Of a stretch of DNA of 64,000 bases, positions 56,165-64,000 are shown one piece after another; within the stretch, counting starts at the first letter, position 1, and each line of letters opens with the position of its first letter. The position numbers were made by a program, and so were the translations under genes. The notes under the pieces were generated by a model. That model was given only the letters and a program-made list of their open reading frames with translations, searched no databases and was not told the origin of the DNA. The stretch is from Corbicula japonica (lineage: Eukaryota; Mollusca; Bivalvia; Venerida; Cyrenidae), in NCBI GenBank assembly GCA_038501625.1, contig JAZAYU010000001.1:6651457-6715456 (forward strand), read 5' to 3'.

Positions 56165-56620
56165 GCTTTTTTCCTTCTTTAGTAGGGGCCGTTTATGGAT
56201 GCCTTTCCCTCAGACAATTTCTTTAAAATCATGCAGTTTTCCCAACAGGGCTTTTCATCAGTAAATTGGGAAGAGGCCCTGGCCTTTCCAGTTGGGAAAT
56301 TTATCCGTGATAATTGTTTATTTTGGGAAAACAAAATTAATTGAAATATGGGTTCTAGTTCATTATTTTGAATAGTAATAGGTATTTTTAACTTAAATCT
56401 AATTTTTAATCACTTTATTTTTTATACTTCAATTTTCAAGCACCCCTCAGAGGAGTTTTAACCATTTTTGGACATCTTACCTAGCATTTTGGGAAGAATT
56501 TCAGCCGCAGTTGGGAAAAAATACTATATTTTTGGATTGGGAAGAGGCCTGTTATCAGGTTTTTTTCATTCCCCTTCTGTTTAAAAATGACGCTATTTTC
56601 CCAAATATTATAGGGCATGG
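56165..56620. repeat. TTGGGAA-rich dispersed repeat, nested
   Basis: CAGGGCTTTTTTCCTTCTTT, then TTGGGAAGAGGCC (twice, about 56267 and 56536) and TTGGGAAA, resemble the stretch at the start of the window. It sits inside the hAT-like element. A 70-codon plus frame at 56511-56723 is not recognised. Confidence 0.4.
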
Positions 56621-57463
56621 GCCCCTTCCCCTGGCAGTGAAAAAAAGCTTTTTCATTAATTATTCAATCATTTTCATTTTTATCTCTTTCTCATGTCATT
56701 TATATCTTCTACACATTTGTTAATTGCAACTGTTACTTACTTCAGATTTATTTTTGCCACATCACGGAGACCTTGAGCAATGCCCATTTCTTTGAAATCC
56801 TTATTTTTTATAGCCTTAGATTTTTCTCTTTAAAAATCTTATTAGCCTTATCCACTTCAGCCTTTATCTCCTATTTATTTTTCTTAACCTTCTTTTCTTT
56901 ATTTCTCGTCTTTCTGCTCTTTACAGCATCTAACGGTTGTTACCAAAATGCCTAAAGTAAGTGGAGAGGTAATGCACTTAACAACTGTGTTGTAAAAATT
57001 AAACGTTGATTAACAGTACTAAAGAAATATGTAAAATTTAATGTTCTAATCTTTTTGTTGTTTGATTATTTGAAAACAGACATTAAAATGAAATAAATAA
57101 CCCAAATTACAAATACTTTGAAATTTGGCAACAACTTAGTTTTGTCAGCAAAAGTATTAGGATAGAGTTATAAGAAACATAACCAAACATTTAACTCACA
57201 ATTAAAACAAATGGCATTGTTTCTAAATGTTGACAACACAGTTAAAGACAACTCATTAAAATTAAGTTTTGATAAAAGCTTTCCTTAGTGAACAAAGGTT
57301 GAGATGGCTGGGTTACGCAACAATGACACCAGACCACACTGCCAGCATAGGAAAATGTCAACTAAACAGCTTCTGAACATCTGCTGTAAAAATACTTTGC
57401 AAAACATGATTTAAAGGATTGCAACTTGTAATTATGAAAAAAATACTTCTTTATTTTAGTAAA

Positions 57464-57560
57464 AACTAGGAATACTAGGAGCTTTTTGTAAAAACTAGGA
57501 AAAACTAGGAGCCAATTCAAAAAACTAGGAAAAACTAGGAAAACTAGGAAAAACTAGGAA
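57464..57560. repeat. Subterminal AAAAACTAGG repeats (right)
   Basis: AAAACTAGGA recurs about eight times up to the right inverted end of the hAT-like element. Confidence 0.8.
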
Positions 57561-57575
57561 CGCTGGAAAGCCTGA

Positions 57576-58616
57576 AGAATGCTTCCTTGATTCTTAATAT
57601 TATGTGACTTGCCCTTGAGCTAATGGACTTCGACAATGCTCTTTGGATGATGGTTGGCAAGATGTTACCACTGGAACACAACTGCTGTTTCATCAAATAC
57701 CTTAAAGATGTACTTTGTTCAGTGCATTATTAAAACTATTATTGAAATACCTTAAAAAATACTTTAAAAATGCAGTCGCTGTTAATAAAATGTATAATTT
57801 CTACCTCACCATATTTTGATTCAGGAGAACAAAAATTAAACATGCAGACAACAAACAGTAAATGGCAATTAGGTAAGAAATGTAAGAAATAGACAATGTT
57901 ACAAATAAATAAAATTGCTTAAATACAAAATCTGTATACAGCAAACATGTTGCCTTTCTAACAATGTCACCCATTCAGTATATGTTTTCATATTTCCTAT
58001 CTCAATCTCACTAAACAAGTTGGAATTATTTTATTTATATTTCAATACATTTTCTTTTCTAGACAGTTTACACCTTTTTAACATCTTAACAGTTGATTTT
58101 TAAGTAGCAAGTCTGATTTACAATACCAACAATGTTTGAAAACATTTTACATGTGGGATAGGATTGCTACAAGCTCTTGTACACACTCAAAACAGCCCAA
58201 AACTAGCACACACCCATTAGGTTTCGGATTTAAGGACCTAGGTAACTTTTGTTGCCAGTCTATGTAATGTGGGGGATTAGGGATGAGAAACAATAGCCCA
58301 GTAACTGTAAAACAGCTCTTACATGCACATTTAGAATATAGCTGATCAAGTATACTTGATAACTTAATTTAACTTAACAATACCATATCAATTGTTGGAT
58401 TTGACAACAATACTTACAATAACAAATCAATACATAGAAAATTATGAGTAACTTGATTATTAACATTTTACTGATTATCATCCCAACAAATTAAGAGAGA
58501 CCAAAGTAGAGAAATTCTCAGGGGTTTCTCCTTACAGTTTCCTGGGTACAAAAATGTGCCATTTTATGCATACAAATTATTAATTATACTGTTTACACAA
58601 TCTCTCGACACATACC
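57576..58616. other. Unassigned AT-rich DNA
   Basis: No repeat or supported gene. The 62-codon plus frame at 57915-58103 is AT-driven. Confidence 0.5.
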
Positions 58617-58736
58617 ATGGCTCCAAAACAGAAGGACAGGGCTAAAGAGACCTGTCCGGGAAGAACAAGGCGCCATGTGCAATGCGCACCACTGTCAAAC
58701 TGGCTGATCAAGTACCTCTGCAACAATCTGATTTAG
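58617..58736 (+). CDS. Candidate 39-codon small open frame (unconfirmed)
   Basis: The ATG sits in ACCATGG, an ideal eukaryotic start context, and opens a 39-codon frame ending TAG. The product would begin MAPKQKDRAKETCPGRTRRH, strongly basic in its first half, with a more hydrophobic tail (LSNWLIKYLCNNLI). The segment 58610-58850 is markedly less AT-rich than its neighbours. No homologue is recognised, and no promoter or splice context is visible. It could equally be part of a noncoding conserved block. Confidence 0.15.
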   Translation: MAPKQKDRAKETCPGRTRRHVQCAPLSNWLIKYLCNNLI

Positions 58737-58849
58737 GCAAACGCTATTGAAAAGGATCAAACTCTCAGATCGGAGCTTCAGCAACCCTAATTCCCTAACA
58801 AGAGCATTATGCATGAGCAGGGTAATCCTAAAACAGTTGCCGGTATGCT

Positions 58850-59299
58850 TCTTAAGAAATAGGATTCTACATAAATTACTAAATTATCAGTAAAAATATC
58901 TCATATATCTCACAATCCTCTATTAACAAATGATAATTTAATTAATAAAAACAACTCGAAAGGCAACATGTCTGGTCTTGCATAACCTGTAGAGAATACT
59001 GAGAGCTTTTAATTTTAACTCTAAATATCAACATTATCCATTAAATCTTATACTAATTAGAAATCACTTTGACTTCAAATTAAAAATGTCAAAAAGACTT
59101 GATCAGCCATTTGATTCTGTAACAATGTAAAAGTTGGGGTGAAACATCATCCTTCTCCTCACTTTGTGTCACATTTTTCTTATGCTTGCACTCATTTTTA
59201 TTAACATCAAATCTGCGGTTTCTTTTCTTTTTATAACTATTTTTATTCACCAGAAAGTACAAAACTTGTACATATATGCATAAATCAAGTACAACTACA
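58850..59299. other. Unassigned AT-rich DNA
   Basis: No gene or repeat recognised. Confidence 0.5.
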
Positions 59300-59580
59300 T
59301 ATAAACAATATCTGTAAATTATTCACATAATACCATGTTACAGATCCTGTAAAATTATCAAAGTTGTATCTTAATGAACAAATCTTGTATATTATTAACT
59401 TAATACCATGTAGCGAATCCTGTATATTATGGTTGTAATCACCAAAAAAGAAATATACCTTAACATGCACAACTCAGGTACAACTACAGTATACACGAGC
59501 CTAATTATATAAACATGTCATTTAAAGTGTTAACATAATTACTATGTTACAGGTCATGTAAATTATTAACATGATAGCAT
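59300..59580. repeat. Degenerate repeat of ATTATTAACATAATACCATGT type
   Basis: TAATACCATGT with ATCCTGTA(A/T)A and ATTATTAAC neighbours recurs around 59331, 59404 and 59540. Three diverged copies precede the microsatellite. Noncoding. Confidence 0.5.
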
Positions 59581-59800
<220 letters not shown>

Positions 59801-60377
59801 CATACTTATCTAGTTTTTTTCACATCATTGAATTTTCTGGCTATTTTTAATAACAAACAGAAAAAAGTTGATTCAGTCAAACTCATTCTGCAAGGTGCAT
59901 AGAAAGTACAGCATTAAAAAAAAGAGACTGATATGAAAAGACCATGGCTTGTAAATCAGCTTAAGCCTTTTCTCTCCAGTTTTCAAAGATTTTCAGGGGT
60001 GCAGCTATTATGTAAGTGTGGCTTATCATGCCTTAACATTCTGTCTTTCAACACAGATGATATGTTTTAAATATTTATTGTTCTAATAATTCTGTCCACT
60101 AATTACTGGTAGTGTTTTTTTGGAGCAAGTCAGTTGACTTTGGCTCTAAAGACTAATGTTATGTTATCTCTATGTGTGTCTGAGAGCTGACGGACAATGA
60201 AATCTAGATCAAACTTCAACTTCTATGTGGCTGGTAAATAACAGTTAAATTTTACAAGTAATACAAAATATTCATCATCAGTACAAATCATTCTGTTACA
60301 TTGACTACATCAACACCAAGATGAACATGAATGGGCGAGAGATAATTTTAAGTTACTTTCTTTTCCTAATTAACAAG
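59801..60377. other. Unassigned DNA; possible intron end
   Basis: 59958-59985 shares CCTTTTCTCTCCAGTTTTC with 52808-52830. The last 25 bases read TTACTTTCTTTTCCTAATTA then ACAAG, a pyrimidine-rich run with a CTAAT branch-like word, which would suit a splice acceptor for the next entry. Confidence 0.3.
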
Positions 60378-60482
60378 GAGTGCGACAGACGCCTGAATGA
60401 CAATCCTGATTATCGTCACCAGATTGACCAAGCGACCTCTGACCCTGAATATGACAACACCACTAATGGACATCAGAAATGA
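60378..60482 (+). CDS. Candidate terminal exon, 34 codons plus stop (unconfirmed)
   Basis: After the acceptor-like TTTCTTTTCCTAATTAACAAG the plus strand reads ECDRRLNDNPDYRHQIDQAT, continuing SDPEYDNTTNGHQK and then TGA. The codons are balanced and GC-richer than the surroundings. The peptide is hydrophilic and acidic-basic mixed, like a cytoplasmic C-terminal tail. A possible polyadenylation signal AATAAA lies at 60742. I do not recognise the protein and cannot locate upstream exons in the window. The minus strand of the same segment is also open over 38 codons (hydrophobic, Arg-spaced), so strand is uncertain. Confidence 0.25.
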   Translation, partial: ECDRRLNDNPDYRHQIDQATSDPEYDNTTNGHQK

Positions 60483-61919
60483 CCTCGGTCATCACAGGGT
60501 TGGTCCACAACTGTTCACAAATAACAATGTTTTCTTAACTCATATGCTACAGAGATAGTAATTTCGGATAATATTTCTACAATACAATTGCTTGGTCACC
60601 CAAGAACATAGAAAAACATCAGAGTCTCCAACTATATTATTTGTAAAAGGTAACAAGATTCAGATTTAATATGTATGAGGTCTACCCTACATCAATTCAA
60701 ATTCACAATTATTAATATGTGTTTAACACCTACAGTTTAATAATAAATTAAGTATTTCCTTATATAACTGATTATGGACAAGAAGGTGATACTCTGCTTA
60801 TTAAAATAACAGTGCTTATATAACCAGGAATCATCTTATGGCAGATTCAGTTAATCAAATATGTGTCCTCTGATCACTTATCAAACTTATCAAAAGAACA
60901 TGGCAGTATCAGATTTGTAAATCTTTTTTGTTGATAAACAACATTTTACTGTACTTGGCTGAACTAGGTGTGCAAATGTTAATATCTACGGTCATCTATA
61001 AAGTAAAAGTGATATTTCATTTCACAATGTTTGTCTCTGTTTAAGAAAAATTTTTAAACTGAAATGTTTCCAAGATCACTATTTTTTTTTAAGTTTGGGG
61101 CACAGGTTTTAACTCCTTTTAGTTTAAATTATATGAAAATTATCTTTCGAAGTTCAAAATCATAAACACAAAGCCAAATATATTGAATACTGAGGTCTTT
61201 AACTCTAAACATTTGAAACTTTTATGCTTACTGTTTTGCTGGTCCCTTATTTGGTATGATGAAAGGTGATATGAATCTGACTTACATACAACATTATTAA
61301 AGATGCACAATATTATTAGTTACAATGCCAATAGACTTGATTGCTTAACTCAAATGCCAGAATATTGACTGGAGCAGCTTTAATAACTACCAGCAACTAA
61401 AACTGTTACTTGCAGGGAATTGATAGATCTTGATCATTCAGAGGTCAGATGCCAGCTATTCTGTGCAAAGCAGCAATTCGGGAAACCCTTTTAAAAGGAC
61501 TGAGCTATCCTGCAAGATCATAAAATCCGATACACACTTCATTAAAACAGTTGATTGCATGTTTAGCTACAATAATAGCACAATATTTGATGGATCATTT
61601 CAGTGCATAGGATATTATATTGGTTAATCAGTGTAGCCATATAAAGTAATAAAATCACATACTCATAAAAAAGTCTGCACCATCAAACATTGATTTGCTT
61701 TCAGATAATTAGCATTTTTTGGTTTTTGAATTATTTCTATAGCACCTCTGGGAGCACTAAAACTGGCAATGTCCTGAAAATTCCTGTAAAACATTCATTG
61801 TAGGTAATTTAAAAAGCTAAATGAATTATGCATATTTTCTGCACATCAGGTGAACATGTGGCAAACTCCAAACTGGGAATTGAAATTCCCTAAGTGTAAA
61901 ATTCACTCAAAAATGGAAG
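60483..61919. other. Unassigned AT-rich DNA
   Basis: Possible 3' untranslated sequence of the preceding candidate at its start, otherwise no gene or repeat. The 65-codon plus frame at 61430-61627 is unsupported. Confidence 0.4.
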
Positions 61920-62765
61920 TAACTCAACAAAGATTTTGCTGGGCCAAATGTGTAAGAAGAATATTTATAAACTCTGAAGCAGCAGTACTAAGATATTTAA
62001 TGTAAAACAAAGGGTAGCCAAAATTCAAACATATCCTTTAAAGATGATTTTTTTAAGTTGAGATAATTAAAAGGGCCATAACTCTGGAGTGATGGGATAT
62101 TTGACTGGTTTCCATATTTGGCTAAAATCTTATGCCTGTAAACATTCTCACCAATTTACTCAACTGTAGATAAAGGAATTTCTAGATAAAAAGATCAAAC
62201 ATTAATGTGATTTTTTTAAATACTAACAATTAAAAGGTCATCTCAAAAATGACTGGAGCAATAATGAAAGTACATCTCTTAACATTCTTAGAATGGCTAT
62301 AAGTATTTCATGTTCAAAAGCAGAGATTGCTTATCTGATAACAAGGGACATTATTCTCAGCAACTCCAGTGATTTATCTTGATGTGAAATTTAGCTAAGA
62401 TGTAATGCCTATTTACATTCCAACCAATTTATGTGACAACTGGATAAAGGTTTTTTAATTAGTGTTAATTTTTGTTTTTTAAATCACCATTAAAAAGGGC
62501 AATAACTCCTGCGTGATGGAGCAATTATGTTTGTTTTCAATAGTGGTCCAGATAATATGCCGCTTATCATTCTAACCATGTTTAGATAAAGACTTTTCAA
62601 GTTAAAGTGCTGACAGTACTTTTTTGGTAATTGTCAGCAATTAAAATGGCTTAATCTTTAGAGTGAAAAAGCAATTCGGGTGTTTGTTACATCTCTCCAT
62701 GATATAATGGCTTGAAACATGCTGACCAAGTTTGGTTTAGACAAGAAAAGTATTGCTTAACTTAG
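61920..62765. repeat. Degenerate tandem element, AAAGGGCCATAACTCTGG type
   Basis: Related openings occur about 62065 (AATTAAAAGGGCCATAACTC), 62229 (AATTAAAAGGTCATCTC), 62337 (ACAAGGGACATTATTCTC), 62487 (TTAAAAAGGGCAATAACTCC) and 62638 (AATTAAAATGGCTTAATC). Spacing is roughly 110-165 bp. Each is followed by GAGTGATGGAGCAAT-like and GATAAAG-like words. This is an old monomer array with the same AGGGRCATAACTC word as the elements at 30.1, 45.7 and 54.6 kb. Termini not found. Confidence 0.65.
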
Positions 62766-63839
62766 AGAGAAGAGAACATTCATGTATGTCACCTACTGCC
62801 TTACTGCCTCCTGCATTACTAGAGTCATCCCATAATATGCCTTGCCAATTTATTGTATATAAGAAAATTAAGAGAAATTACTTATAAAATGCTTCTCAGC
62901 TTTGTATGCCCCTTAATGGACTTAAATTCATGGTTTGGGACTGGGATTTCCCTAGGGCAATTTAGACAACAAGACCCAGCTACTATTTTGTTTGTTTTGA
63001 GCCCAGAATCCACCTTCTATTTTCATTAAAGCCCCTTCTACTTCGAAAAATAATGAGACTACTGTGGTTTGTGTAAAATAATTTTACAATCTTATGGTGG
63101 TCCTAAGCATTTGCAACTGACCGCAAATTTATCTTTTTTAATCATGTAGCTTACAAAAACCCAAATTTTACAAACCCTAGTCCAATCTGATAAATTAAGC
63201 ATCTTAATAACAAAATATCATATCTTCAAGTTTATTATCTCATTCAGCCATCATTTTTCTTTCGCAGCATTGTCACACCCCCTTAATTCCCATATTTAAT
63301 AAATATTCTCATCAGGAAAGTGTCATTTAGACATCTTCCATATTGATTGAATAGACAATTATTTTGCGCTTTTTTGTCCAAATAAGTCTAGGTAATTTCC
63401 ATGCTGAGGGATTTTGGATGAAAATTATTTCTGTGCTTATGAGCACTGCATTGTAGCCGCAGATTAATGTGTCAATTCCACTGGTGTTTATAGAAATAAT
63501 GATGATAAGTCTGTTGTATAAACTGAGGCTTTCGCAAAATGATGAAATGTCCGTGAGAAAAAGTTCCTTCTTTGAATCACATGAAAGAAGGCTGAGTTCT
63601 GTATAAAAGTCATTACTTTAGTGCAAAACCAGTATAAATACCATTGAAATAAGAAGGAATAATACTGTTCTTGCACTAAGTTGATTAAGTATGTCAATCA
63701 GTTAGACTACTGACCATACACTGCTACTTATCAAGGCACTGAAGCAACTAAAAAGTTGGCTTACATGCTCTTAGAAACCTTTACGTACTGCAATTTCTGT
63801 TTAAAATGTTTGCAATGCGATATTTTATGTGAATTTAGT
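62766..63839. other. Unassigned AT-rich DNA
   Basis: No gene or repeat recognised. A 69-codon minus frame at 63488-63697 has no motif. Confidence 0.5.
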
Positions 63840-63843
63840 TTAA

Positions 63844-64000
63844 CTCTTTACTACATAGAAACACCTTCATTGCGGGGGCAAACAGTGTGCCGTATGATCA
63901 GGATCTACACTGTTCTCATGTAGATTTATTACGTAATTCCTGACCTAGACGCGAACAGTGCAGATTCAGATCAGAAGGTATGGATGTACTGGGTGATCTG
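63844..64000. mobile_element. Family A MITE, truncated by the window edge
   Basis: The left end is TTAA (63840-63843) followed by CTCTTTACTACATAG. The core words CGTATGATCAGGATCTACAC, CGAACAGTGCAGATTCAGAT and a partial right arm (GGGTGATCTG) run into the end of the window. Part of the left arm (GATCCAGATCAG) is deleted. Confidence 0.7.

Larger units (their letters stand above)
54929..57575. mobile_element. 2.6-kb hAT-like element with CAGGCTYTCCAGC ends
   Basis: The left end CAGGCTCTCCAGC (from 54930) and minus-strand right end CAGGCTTTCCAGC (to 57574) are inverted repeats. AAGAAT lies immediately outside both, a possible 6-bp target duplication. Clusters of AAAAACTAGG run just inside each end (54954-55040 and 57464-57560), the type of subterminal repeat bound by hAT transposases. 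CA...TG ends, short TIRs and subterminal clusters suggest hAT (inference; most hAT elements duplicate 8 bp). No transposase frame is present. The interior hosts another repeat (56165-56620) and a GC-only hairpin at 55584-55600. Confidence 0.65.

Noticed and set aside
60378..60482. Minus-strand reading as a membrane-segment exon (anoctamin- or voltage-sensor-like)
   Set aside because: The resemblance is only a hydrophobic run with spaced Arg; no pyrimidine-rich acceptor lies at its 5' side, and the match to any family is too weak to name.

Overview
The window looks like AT-rich, intron-rich or intergenic nuclear DNA of a bivalve mollusc. I recognise the repeat style from memory rather than from any search: short inverted-repeat elements built on CTGATCAGGATCTACACTG, elements with tandem monomer cores and a hairpin right end that resemble the bivalve 'pearl'/Helitron-like type, tRNA-derived SINEs, and arrays of TGACCTTGACCT monomers. 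A venerid-type clam would fit, but the species cannot be fixed from this. I can support no complete protein-coding gene, no rRNA and no functional tRNA. The long open frames on the minus strand at 37.3-40.9 kb are by-products of a stop-poor 31-bp minisatellite.

Layout. 0-13 kb: mostly unassigned DNA with a 59-bp satellite (4.37-4.77 kb), a CpG-containing MITE (2.41-2.62 kb) and scattered copies of 'family A', a palindromic MITE with TTAA|CCC ends. 13-23 kb: a cluster of family A copies, two copies of a foldback MITE (14.9 and 20.4 kb), a degenerate tandem region (16.2-16.7 kb) and a pearl-like element of six monomers (21.6-22.9 kb). 23-29.7 kb: a 2.1-kb element with 22-bp inverted ends and a possible decayed THAP-like coding remnant, a recent 234-bp tandem duplication through a family A copy, and a seven-monomer array (28.56-29.66 kb). 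32-35.5 kb: a palindromic MITE, a four-monomer pearl-like element, a paired CRE-like site, and a 1.6-kb TA-flanked inverted-repeat element. 37.3-41.9 kb: about 4.5 kb of 31-bp minisatellite, homogeneous on the left and decayed on the right. 43.9-50.9 kb: a TTAA-flanked MITE with arms near 160 bp, TGTGTTGCCCTT-ended elements, two SINE dimers and a 1.5-kb TIR element. 53-57.6 kb: a Tigger-like TA-flanked element and a 2.6-kb hAT-like element. 57.6-64 kb: a TA microsatellite, a possible terminal exon (60.38-60.48 kb), a degenerate tandem element, and a family A copy cut by the window edge.

No genes can be shown to work together here. The main functional hypothesis is regulatory. Two pearl-like arrays carry the same triple nuclear-receptor half-site arrangement (on the minus strand AGGTC[A/C]-A-AGGTCA-AGGTCA) once per monomer, giving about ten copies in 5 kb. 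Several unassigned stretches (around 3.7, 15.7, 17.2, 36.1-36.8, 43.3-43.8, 47.6-47.9, 49.8-50.1, 51.3-51.6 and 52.4-52.7 kb) look less repetitive and more complex in composition, and could be conserved noncoding sequence of a neighbouring gene. That can only be tested by alignment.
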